7,346 bases of DNA from Gemmatimonadota bacterium (GTDB taxonomy: Bacteria > Gemmatimonadota > Gemmatimonadetes > Longimicrobiales > UBA6960), in assembly GCA_019347995.1 (NCBI GenBank), contig JAHWKH010000117.1, forward strand, positions 1 through 7,346. Direction: 5' to 3'. Below, in pieces: positions 1 to 5,800 of this stretch. Position 1 is the stretch's first letter. Each line of letters starts with the position of its first letter. The position numbers and the translations under genes were made by a program. The notes beneath the pieces were generated by a model. The model was given only the letters and a program-made list of their open reading frames with translations, had not been told where the DNA came from and searched no databases.

Positions 1-2
1 TG

Positions 3-161
3 GTGCACCGGATCGAGCGACGCGGCGAGCTCAGGTTGCATGAGGTGCTGGAGCTCCGCGCTCTGCGTCGTGCCGGGCACGTCCTCACGCGCCACCCGGC
101 GGTCGCTCTGGCGGCGGACGCCGAACGCGGACTCGGCGGTGGCGAGCTGTCGGACCTCGTG
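3..161 (-). other. Possible antisense coding fragment at the window edge
   Basis: Read on the minus strand, this stretch has an open frame (third codon base on positions divisible by 3) giving HEVRQLATAESAFGVRRQ and, later, AELQHLMQPELAASLDPVH. Third positions are about 90 percent G or C, and the residue mix (Q, S, T, D, F, M present) is more protein-like than the plus-strand reading of the same bases. It could be the end of another gene joined to a headless GT4, or only a shadow frame. I do not recognise the peptide. Confidence 0.2.
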
Positions 162-1286
162 GGCGGGATCGAGGTGCAGCTCCACGACCTGGCCGGCCGC
201 CTCGCGGCGGCTGGACACGAGGTCCACGTCGTCACGACCACGCCCGCCGACCCCCGGGCGCAGCGCCGGCTGCAGTCGGCGCCCCTGGAAGCGCATCCCG
301 CCGTGCGGGTCCACCGCCTCGACGTCCCCCTGGTTCCGGGGCTCGGCGTGACGTTCTCGCCGGGGGCGTCGTCGGCCGCGCGCCGCATCCTGGAGGAGGA
401 GCGGGTGGAGGTGGCCCACGTGCACGCTTCCATCGGCTCCACCATGGCCCTGGCCGGCGCGCACGCGGCCCGGGCCGCCGGCGTGCCCCAGGTGGTGACC
501 TTCCACTCGGTCATCGGGGGTTACGCCTGGGTCCTGCGCGTCTTCGATCGCGCCTTCGGGTGGAGCCGGTGGCCCCAGGCCGTGTCCGCGGTGTCGTCGC
601 CCGTGGCGAGGGAGCTGGAGGCGCTGGTGCCGCAGAGACCGGTCCACGTGCTGCCCAACGGCGTGGACACGGCGGCCTGGCGGGTCGAGCCGCGGCGGGG
701 CGAGCCGGGCGTGCTGCGCCTGGTCTCCGTGTTGCGCCTCCAGCGCCGCAAGCGCGCCCGCGCGCTCCTGCACGTGGTGGCCCTCGCGGCGGCACGCCTG
801 GCGCCCGACATGGAGGTGCGCCTCACCGTCATCGGCGACGGGCCCCAGCGCGGAAGGCTCGAAGCCGAGGCACGGCGGCTGGGGCTGGGCGAGCGTGTGC
901 GCTTCACCGGCTACCTGCCGCGCGATGCCATCCGCGAGCGCTTCGCGGAGGCCGACGCCTTCGTGCTGGTCAGCGTGCTGGAATCGTTCGGGCTGTCCGC
1001 GGCGGAGGCACGCGCCGCCGGGCTGCCGGTGGTGGCGCGGGGAGACTCAGGGATGGGCGAGCTGTTCGTCCAGGGCCGCGGAGCCCTCCTGGCGCCCTCC
1101 GACGAAGGCGTGGCCGACCACCTCGTGCGTCTCGGCCGCGACCGCGACCTCCTCGGCCGCCTGCGGGAGCACAACCGGACCCCCGCCCCGTCCCATGACT
1201 GGGGCGCCGTCCTGGAGCGGCACCTGGAGCTGTATCGGGCGGTGCGGGAGGGGGGCGAGGCGGCGCGGCGGGCGACCGGCTTCTAG
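3..1286 (+). CDS. GT4-family glycosyltransferase, N-terminus abnormal or partial
   Basis: Retaining GT-B glycosyltransferase of family 4, expected to move a sugar from an activated donor onto a lipid-linked or glycan acceptor at the inner face of the membrane. Visible landmarks: GGIEVQLHDLA near residues 54-64, the acceptor-side glycine loop; GHEVHVVTT, the second strand; VVTFHS near 166-171; LPNGVD near 217-222, which starts the donor domain; and ESFGLSAAEA, the EX7E motif, with Glu327 and Glu335. The family's usual opening, a hydrophobic strand followed by P-x-x-GG, is absent. Residues 1-50 are Arg/Leu/Glu/His-rich and do not resemble GT4. The frame is open to the window edge, so GTG at 3 is only the first visible start; no start is well supported. 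The gene converges on the envelope operon at 1636-5539. Acceptor and sugar are unknown. Sure of the family, unsure of the N-terminus. Confidence 0.85.
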   Translation: MHRIERRGELRLHEVLELRALRRAGHVLTRHPAVALAADAERGLGGGELSDLVGGIEVQLHDLAGRLAAAGHEVHVVTTTPADPRAQRRLQSAPLEAHPAVRVHRLDVPLVPGLGVTFSPGASSAARRILEEERVEVAHVHASIGSTMALAGAHAARAAGVPQVVTFHSVIGGYAWVLRVFDRAFGWSRWPQAVSAVSSPVARELEALVPQRPVHVLPNGVDTAAWRVEPRRGEPGVLRLVSVLRLQRRKRARALLHVVALAAARLAPDMEVRLTVIGDGPQRGRLEAEARRLGLGERVRFTGYLPRDAIRERFAEADAFVLVSVLESFGLSAAEARAAGLPVVARGDSGMGELFVQGRGALLAPSDEGVADHLVRLGRDRDLLGRLREHNRTPAPSHDWGAVLERHLELYRAVREGGEAARRATGF

Positions 1287-1383
1287 GTGTGAATGCCAGG
1301 CCGGCGAGGACTCCGGGGGTCCGACGGCCCGTTCGGGGACGAGAACGTGACACACGGCGCACGCGGGGGAGGCATGTGTCGCC

Positions 1384-1406
1384 TTGTCCGCGCTATTCGC
1401 GGTCAA
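1384..1406. repeat. Inverted repeat, 8 bp per arm
   Basis: TTG-T-CCGCG, loop CTATT, CGCGG-T-CAA: three plus five base pairs per arm, separated by one T-T mismatch, around a 5-base loop. It could act as a transcript-end hairpin for either converging gene or as a protein site. No T-run follows on either strand, so a standard terminator is not supported. Confidence 0.6.
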
Positions 1407-1437
1407 CCCTCCATACCGTGTGATGCTCGGTTGGCCC

Positions 1438-1476
1438 GTGTCACGTTTCCCGCGCCGGCCGCGGTGGAAGTGACAC
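1438..1476. repeat. Long imperfect inverted repeat with GTGTCAC/GTGACAC arms
   Basis: Outer arms GTGTCAC (1438-1444) and GTGACAC (1470-1476) pair over 7 bp. TTCC (1447-1450) then pairs with GGAA (1466-1469), leaving a 2-base bulge, and CGCG (1451-1454) can pair with CGCG (1460-1463) around a CCGGC loop. In total about 15 pairs with two small bulges. A further GTGACAC lies at 1347-1353; extended to AACGTGACAC (1344-1353), it is an exact 10-bp inverted match to 1438-1447. The set could be a repeated operator or a folded RNA end. Confidence 0.55.
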
Positions 1477-1600
1477 GAAGCCGACGCACGTGGGGCGGAT
1501 GGCATGTTGTCGGTGGGGGACGAAGGGAACCACGGTCCGAGGACGGAGAAGGGATCGCTCCGCGTCCGCGGCATCGATCCGATCCGCGCCCGCGCCTGGG

Positions 1601-1658
1601 GTCGCCTCAGTCCGCGGCTTCGCCCGGCCGTCGCCTCAGTCCGCGGCTTCGCCCGCCG
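1601..1658. repeat. 29-bp tandem duplication across a stop codon
   Basis: Bases 1601-1626 and 1630-1655 are identical over 26 bp, with a period of 29. The right-hand copy contains the last codons and TGA of the minus-strand membrane protein (G-E-A-A-D-stop). The left-hand copy lies just beyond that stop and repeats the same codons and a TGA. This fits a slippage or short-repeat duplication at the gene end; the encoded protein is not altered if the right-hand stop is used. Confidence 0.8.
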
Positions 1659-2661
1659 TGCGCTTCGGCACCGGGTGCCCGTCCGGTGCCGCGGTCCTGG
1701 TCCCCTCGCCCGAATCGTCCGCCGCCAGCCCCACCCGCCGCCCCCGCCACAGCGTCACCGTGAGCCACCCCCCGCCCGCCATGGGCAGCAGGTACGCCAG
1801 GTGCTGGACCACGGCGAGCCCCAGCGCGAGCTCCGGGGCCGCGCCCACGGCGCGCCACGCCAGGAAGGCGCTCCCCTCGTAGACGCCCAGGTTCGCGGGG
1901 GCGACCGACACCATGGTGGCCAGGTTCACCGCCACCAGGACGAGGAGGGCCTCCGCCGGCCCCACGCCGGCGCCGAACGCCGCGGCCACGGCCAGGATGC
2001 CGGCCAGCTCGGCGGCCTTCATGGCCAGCGCCAGGACGACGCCCCCGACCAGGATCCGGGGCCGACGCACGGAGGCCAGGGCGCGGCGCACCTCCCCCAC
2101 GAACCGCCCGACCGGGGCCAGGCGCCCGCGGGCCAGCGCCCGGGGTGTCGTGCCGCTGCGGGACAGGACCGCCACCGCCGCCGCGAGGAGGGCCACGCCC
2201 GTCGACAGAGCCACCAGCGCCGTCTTCAGCCGTCCCGGCAGCGGCGCCACGGCCGCCAGGAGCAGCAGCACGGCCACCTTGGCGACGCCCTCGGCGAGCT
2301 GGTCCAGCGCGGTGACCGACACCGCGGCGGCGTGGCCGACCCGACCCCGCGTGGCCAGCAGGTGGAGCCCCGCGGCCTGGCCGGCCAGGAACGGGACCGA
2401 GTTGGCGATCATGGCCATGACCGTCGTCACGCGCAGCATGCGCGGGTAGGGCACCGATCGATCGTGGGGCAGGAAGCGCGTCCACTGCCAGGCCCAGAGG
2501 AAGAGGATCGCGGCGTTGGCCGCCACCGCCGCCGCCAGCCACGCCGGGTGCATCCGCGCCAGGACGGGCACGACCCCGTCCCACCCCACGCTCCGGAAGC
2601 ACGCCACCAGGAGCGCCGTGGCCACGAGCCATGCGGCGGCCCAGCGCAGGCGACGGCTCAC
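1636..2661 (-). CDS. LPG-synthase-TM / flippase-like polytopic membrane protein
   Basis: 341-residue integral membrane protein resembling the lysylphosphatidylglycerol synthase transmembrane family (UPF0104, AglD2-like). Relatives are either the membrane half of lipid-aminoacylating enzymes or stand-alone proteins near glycosyltransferases, with proposed roles in lipid or glycolipid handling. About eight hydrophobic segments are visible, near residues 6-24, 37-58, 75-95, 122-140, 148-167, 203-225, 229-247 and 274-296. The motif VAPANLGVYEG in the second half matches the family's conserved P-x-x-x-G-x-x-E region. There is no C-terminal aminoacyl-transferase domain, so lipid lysinylation is unlikely. 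The C-terminal ~35 residues are hydrophilic. The start is GTG at 2661, overlapping the deacetylase stop as GTGA, with a good GGGGAG ribosome site (2669-2674) 7 bases upstream. It is the last gene of a three-gene operon. The transported or modified substrate is unknown. Confidence 0.87.
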   Translation of the reverse strand: MSRRLRWAAAWLVATALLVACFRSVGWDGVVPVLARMHPAWLAAAVAANAAILFLWAWQWTRFLPHDRSVPYPRMLRVTTVMAMIANSVPFLAGQAAGLHLLATRGRVGHAAAVSVTALDQLAEGVAKVAVLLLLAAVAPLPGRLKTALVALSTGVALLAAAVAVLSRSGTTPRALARGRLAPVGRFVGEVRRALASVRRPRILVGGVVLALAMKAAELAGILAVAAAFGAGVGPAEALLVLVAVNLATMVSVAPANLGVYEGSAFLAWRAVGAAPELALGLAVVQHLAYLLPMAGGGWLTVTLWRGRRVGLAADDSGEGTRTAAPDGHPVPKRTAGEAAD

Positions 2662-3467
2662 GTCGCCGCTCCCCGGCCCGCCGCGGGCCCGCCGCCGGCG
2701 CCGTGACGGGCGGGCGCGTCGGGCAGCGCGTCCATGCGCAGGAAGCGGGCGCCGTGCTCCTGGAAGAGCCGCAGAACCTCGGCGACGGCCGCCCGAGCCG
2801 GCTCGCCGGTGCGGGCCCGGCAGTCCCAGCGCAGGCGCTCACCCGACAGGTCCACCATCTCCCAGGGGTGGACGAACAGCACCACGGGGGAGGCGAGCGC
2901 CAGCAGGATCGGGTCGCGGAGGGCGGGAGGGAGCCGGAGCGCCGACGACGTCGTCGACGCCGCCACGCGCCGCAGCGTCGTCTCGGGTCGCGGGCGCAGC
3001 CCCAGGGCGCGGGCGGCGGCTCCGGCCCAGCGCGCCGGCTTGTACGCGCCCTCGGAGGAGTCGAGGCGGTAGCCGGCGTCCTCGAGAAGGGGGAGGCAGG
3101 CGTCCGGAAGCGACAGGTTGGGCGCCCGGAAGGACGTCACCGGCGCGAAGGCGCGCAGCGTGGCGGAGGAGCGCTCCACCTCGTCCCTGGCGTCGGCCGG
3201 GTCCATGCCGTCGAAGCGGCGGTGCGTGTGGCCGTGGCATCCCAGCTCGTGGCCCGCCGCGACGATCGACGCCACGGCGGCCGGGTGGCGCTCGGCGGTC
3301 TCGCCCGTGGTGAAGAAGGTCGCGGTGACCTCCGCGTCCGCCAGCAGCCCGAGCAGCGCCGGCAGGCCCTCCTCCACGCCCCGCCAGCCGGCCAGGTAGG
3401 GCGGGCAGTCGGGCTCGACGTCCACGCTGAAGCAGACGGTGCGGGGCCCCTCCGCGGCGGGCCTCAC
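2658..3467 (-). CDS. Polysaccharide deacetylase (NodB-like, CE4)
   Basis: 269-residue metal-dependent carbohydrate esterase 4 protein, expected to remove an N- or O-acyl group from a sugar in a cell-envelope glycan or glycolipid. All CE4 motifs are visible: SVDVEPD (catalytic-base Asp16 region), GCHGHTH (metal ligands His78/His82 in an H-x-x-x-H arrangement), SFRAPN (Arg114), LDSS (136) and FVHPWE (His200). The length is close to a bare catalytic domain. There is no signal peptide or membrane anchor, so action in the cytoplasm is likely, although some relatives are exported by other means. The open frame continues far upstream, antisense-like and inside the sulfatase gene. I chose GTG at 3467 because it sits just before the conserved R-T-V-C-F-S-V-D-V-E opening and overlaps the sulfatase stop as GTGA, the same junction used downstream. 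No clear ribosome site is seen, which fits translational coupling. Confidence 0.93.
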   Translation of the reverse strand: MRPAAEGPRTVCFSVDVEPDCPPYLAGWRGVEEGLPALLGLLADAEVTATFFTTGETAERHPAAVASIVAAGHELGCHGHTHRRFDGMDPADARDEVERSSATLRAFAPVTSFRAPNLSLPDACLPLLEDAGYRLDSSEGAYKPARWAGAAARALGLRPRPETTLRRVAASTTSSALRLPPALRDPILLALASPVVLFVHPWEMVDLSGERLRWDCRARTGEPARAAVAEVLRLFQEHGARFLRMDALPDAPARHGAGGGPAAGRGAAT

Positions 3468-5539
3468 GGGCCCGGACCGAGACCGGCGCGCACGGAGCGG
3501 TCCTCCACGGCCGAGCCCTCTCCCGGCTCGAGGAAGCGCCAGAAGCGGGACTCGAGCTGGCGGACCAGCGACGGAGGCACCGCCTCCGGGCCGGATCCCA
3601 CGGGGCGGTCCAGGAGATCGGTGGTGCGGGAGGCGTCCACCAGGAAGCGCCCGCCGGGTCCCAGGCCGGTGACGTGGAACCAGCGCTTGCGCTCCCGGTC
3701 CACCACCAGGTTCGGGCGGTCGGCCCAGGGGAAGTAGCGGCCCGACACCATCACGTCGCGGCGCGCCGCCAGCGTCTCCGGCGGCGTGGACAGGAGCGAC
3801 AGGCCGTCGCTCCACGACGACGGGGGCGCGGCGGGCGTGGGAGCCAGGGCCTCCATGACCGTGGGCCACACGTCCTTCACCGAGGCCAGGGGCGGCGTCT
3901 GCGACGGCGCCTCGCTCGCCCCGGGCACCCCCAGGAAGCCGGGGACCAGGATCTTCTCGTTCCAGAACGTGCTGCGTCCGTGTCCGAAGAGGCCGTGCTC
4001 CCAGAACTCCGTCCCGTGCTCGGAGGTCGCCACCAGCACGGTGCGGCCCGCCTCGAAGTCGCTCCGGAAGCGCGCCCACGTCTCGGCGAAGTACTCGTCG
4101 GCCTGACGCACCGCGTTGCGATAGCTGTTGCGCACGCGCTCCTGGAAGCCCGGGTCGTCGTACGAGACGAAGGGGCTGCGCTCCGACTCCACCAGGTACG
4201 GGGCGTCCACCCGGTTGTGGGCGCGCGACGTGTCGAACGGGTAGTGCGGCGTGTAGTGGAAGAGCAGGAGGAAGTACGGCCGCCCGTCGGCCTCCCGCTC
4301 CGCGAGAAAGCGCTGCACGATCCCCTCGATGTCGTCGTCGTCGTCGGGGTAGTGCACCTCCTGGAAGGCTCCGGCCAGGAAGTCGGTGGGGTACTTGTTG
4401 AAGCGAGATCCGGCCACCAGCGCGGTGACGTATCCGTTGGCCTCCAGCACCTCCAGCGGCCACGGCCTCACGTGGTGGCGGGCGAAGGGGTGGTAGTGCC
4501 ACGCGTCGAGTCCGAAGAGCAGCCCGAAGAAGCCGATCTCCGTGGCGTGGCCGGTGCTGTAGAGCCGCTCGGGCACCAGCACGTCGGGACGCTCACCCCA
4601 GGCCGCCAGCCGGGGCGTGAGCTCGGGGCCGACGTGGTCGGCGCGCAGCCCGTCGCCGACCCAGAAGACCACGTTGCGGCGGGCGCCCAGCTGGGGTGGC
4701 GTGGTGGTGGCCGGGGTGGGGTATCCGCCCTCCCCCAGCCGGGGCTCCACGTCGATGTGGGGCCGATGGCGCGATTCCGCCAGCAGCACGTGGCGCAGCG
4801 GCAGCGATTCCAGGAACTCGTGGCGGTCGCTCACCACCCGGGGACCCTGGGAGCCGTAGAGGAGGAGACCGGCCGCGCCCACGGCCACCAGCCCGGTCAG
4901 GCTCCACGGTCCCATCGCTCCCGACGTGGCGCTCCGTCTCCGGAGCCAGAGCAGGAAGGCCGCCTCGGCCACGACGATCACGGCGCCCACCGCCAGCGCG
5001 AACACCAGGTCCTGCGGCCGGATGCCGAAATCCCGGGCGATCCACGCGTTCGTGAACAGCTCGGCCAGGTCGAACTCGTAGAAGTGGACGCCGTGGTCCT
5101 TGAACACCGTGGTCTCGACGTACACGCAGCACGTCACCGCGGTGGTGAGGAGAACGGCCAGGGCCGTGGCCACCCGGCCGAGGGCGCGGGTGCGGGCCAG
5201 GAGCGCCCAGCCGGCGAAGGTGGCGAGCGCCAGCGTCGCCGTCCCGTAGAGGACGAAGCCCATGGTGGCCTGGCGCAGCGGTCCGCCTCCCGGTCCCTCC
5301 ACCTCGAGGACGGCGCCCAGGACGGCGTCGAGCCGCCAACGGTAGAACGCCGCCTGTCCCAGCACGTTGGCCAGGAGGAAGGCGGCCAGCGCGGCCGGGG
5401 CGGGTCTGCGGAGCGCCTCCAGGATCACCTTCACCGCCGGCAGCCGCCGGCGGGCGCGGCGTGCCCCGGGAGGCCCGGCGACCCGCGGAACCGTCCGCCT
5501 GCTGCGCATCCCGCGACGCCCGGCCACCTGCGCGGCCAC
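3464..5539 (-). CDS. YejM/PbgA-like inner-membrane sulfatase-fold protein
   Basis: 691-residue protein with an N-terminal membrane domain and a C-terminal alkaline-phosphatase-superfamily domain outside the membrane. Five hydrophobic segments (near 48-66, 92-113, 123-141, 177-199, 213-229) and the FTNAW / HFYEFDL region resemble the DUF3413 membrane part of YejM/PbgA. The sulfatase fold starts near VVFWVGDGLRADH (Asp296, metal ligand). YSTGHATEIGFFGLLFGL matches the YejM signature, with Thr333 in the nucleophile position. FHYTPHYPF and SEHGTEFWEHGLFGHG give His428, His432, Glu507, His508 and His520. Glu507 replaces the usual Asp of the S-D-H-G metal motif. Relatives transfer or cleave phospho- or sulfo-groups, or regulate envelope lipid synthesis. 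GTG 5539 gives the longest form; ATG at 5509 (residue 11) and GTG at 5434 (residue 36) are equally plausible and change only an Arg-rich tail. First gene of the operon. Confidence 0.9.
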   Translation of the reverse strand: MAAQVAGRRGMRSRRTVPRVAGPPGARRARRRLPAVKVILEALRRPAPAALAAFLLANVLGQAAFYRWRLDAVLGAVLEVEGPGGGPLRQATMGFVLYGTATLALATFAGWALLARTRALGRVATALAVLLTTAVTCCVYVETTVFKDHGVHFYEFDLAELFTNAWIARDFGIRPQDLVFALAVGAVIVVAEAAFLLWLRRRSATSGAMGPWSLTGLVAVGAAGLLLYGSQGPRVVSDRHEFLESLPLRHVLLAESRHRPHIDVEPRLGEGGYPTPATTTPPQLGARRNVVFWVGDGLRADHVGPELTPRLAAWGERPDVLVPERLYSTGHATEIGFFGLLFGLDAWHYHPFARHHVRPWPLEVLEANGYVTALVAGSRFNKYPTDFLAGAFQEVHYPDDDDDIEGIVQRFLAEREADGRPYFLLLFHYTPHYPFDTSRAHNRVDAPYLVESERSPFVSYDDPGFQERVRNSYRNAVRQADEYFAETWARFRSDFEAGRTVLVATSEHGTEFWEHGLFGHGRSTFWNEKILVPGFLGVPGASEAPSQTPPLASVKDVWPTVMEALAPTPAAPPSSWSDGLSLLSTPPETLAARRDVMVSGRYFPWADRPNLVVDRERKRWFHVTGLGPGGRFLVDASRTTDLLDRPVGSGPEAVPPSLVRQLESRFWRFLEPGEGSAVEDRSVRAGLGPGP

Positions 5540-5665
5540 CCGGTTGCGGTATGCTCTCTTCGGGTCGGATGCATGGAGCCCTTGGGGGACGGCGGAAACG
5601 GACGCTCGGCGGCGGACCTGCGGGGACGGCCGGGGCAGGGCGCAGGGACCGTGCCGGATCCGGAT

Positions 5666-5695
5666 AACCTATTCCCTGGTCCGGGCCTCGACCAA
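5666..5695 (-). promoter_or_regulatory. Weak candidate promoter for the minus-strand operon
   Basis: On the minus strand, TTGGTC (5690-5695) and TAGGTT (5666-5671) are separated by 18 bases, each matching three of six sigma70 consensus bases. This is one of the few AT-richer spots in the divergent region. It would leave a leader of roughly 120 bases before the sulfatase. Speculative. Confidence 0.22.
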
Positions 5696-5697
5696 GG

Positions 5698-5715
5698 GGG
5701 CGGGCTTCGCCGCCC
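5698..5715. repeat. GC hairpin in the divergent intergenic region
   Basis: GGGCGG (5698-5703) pairs with CCGCCC (5710-5715) around a 6-base loop, GCTTCG. No T-run follows. It may be a leader structure of the downstream plus-strand gene or chance pairing in very GC-rich DNA. Confidence 0.4.
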
Positions 5716-5731
5716 GCGCCGGACCTCACGT

Positions 5732-5748
5732 CCGCCGCAGGACGGCGG
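5732..5748. repeat. Second GC hairpin upstream of the TPR gene
   Basis: CCGCCG (5732-5737) and CGGCGG (5743-5748) form a 6-bp stem with loop CAGGA, 52 bases before the TPR start. With the hairpin at 5698-5715 it makes a paired leader. The remaining bases of the 5540-5800 gap show no gene. Confidence 0.4.
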
Positions 5749-5786
5749 CGATGCTCACCGACGATTGACCTGCGCGGGGCGCCACC

Positions 5787-5791
5787 GGGAG
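5787..5791 (+). promoter_or_regulatory. Ribosome binding site of the TPR gene
   Basis: GGGAG lies 9 bases before ATG 5801. It decides the start within a frame that is open for almost 3 kb: only from this ATG does the translation become protein-like, with a signal peptide. Confidence 0.6.
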
Positions 5792-5800
5792 ATTCCCCCC

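Larger units (their letters stand above)
1287..1635. other. Gene-free convergent intergenic region
   Basis: About 350 bases lie between the stop of the plus-strand glycosyltransferase and the stop of the minus-strand membrane protein. Open frames cross it on both strands, but their translations are Arg/Pro/Ser/Gly-rich and match no family I know. No stem followed by a T-run is present, so no classical intrinsic terminator is seen for either gene. The region holds two inverted repeats and three copies of a GTGACAC motif (listed separately) and ends in a tandem duplication. The size is large for a convergent gap in otherwise tightly packed DNA. Confidence 0.7.

Noticed and set aside
1601..1658. 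CRISPR-like repeat
   Set aside because: Only two copies, separated by 3 bases rather than spacer-length unique sequence, and one copy is inside a gene end. Plain tandem duplication.
1293..1763. Plus-strand open frame of 156 codons starting in the convergent gap
   Set aside because: Pro/Arg/Ser-rich, crosses the end of the opposing gene, no ribosome site, and its second half is antisense to real coding sequence.
1504..2706. 400-codon plus-strand open frame across the membrane-protein gene
   Set aside because: Rich in His, Arg, Gln and Gly with no family features; antisense to a gene with eight clear membrane segments.
3468..4502. Upstream extension of the deacetylase frame into the sulfatase gene
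   Set aside because: The frame is open for about 345 codons, but the translation is Arg/Gly/Pro-rich, while another frame on the same strand encodes the sulfatase. The CE4 domain begins right after GTG 3467.
5751..5768. Leader peptide MLTDD as a functional gene
   Set aside because: Five codons, no clear ribosome site and no run of one amino-acid codon as in attenuator leaders. Mentioned only as part of the leader observation.
3674..5800. Very long plus-strand open frame running upstream of the TPR gene, antisense to the sulfatase (about 700 codons)
   Set aside because: Its residues are Arg/His/Gly/Gln/Val-rich with no recognisable domain, it lies exactly antisense to a gene with clear catalytic motifs, and protein-like sequence begins only at ATG 5801 with a ribosome site and signal peptide. 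Shadow frame of high-GC DNA.
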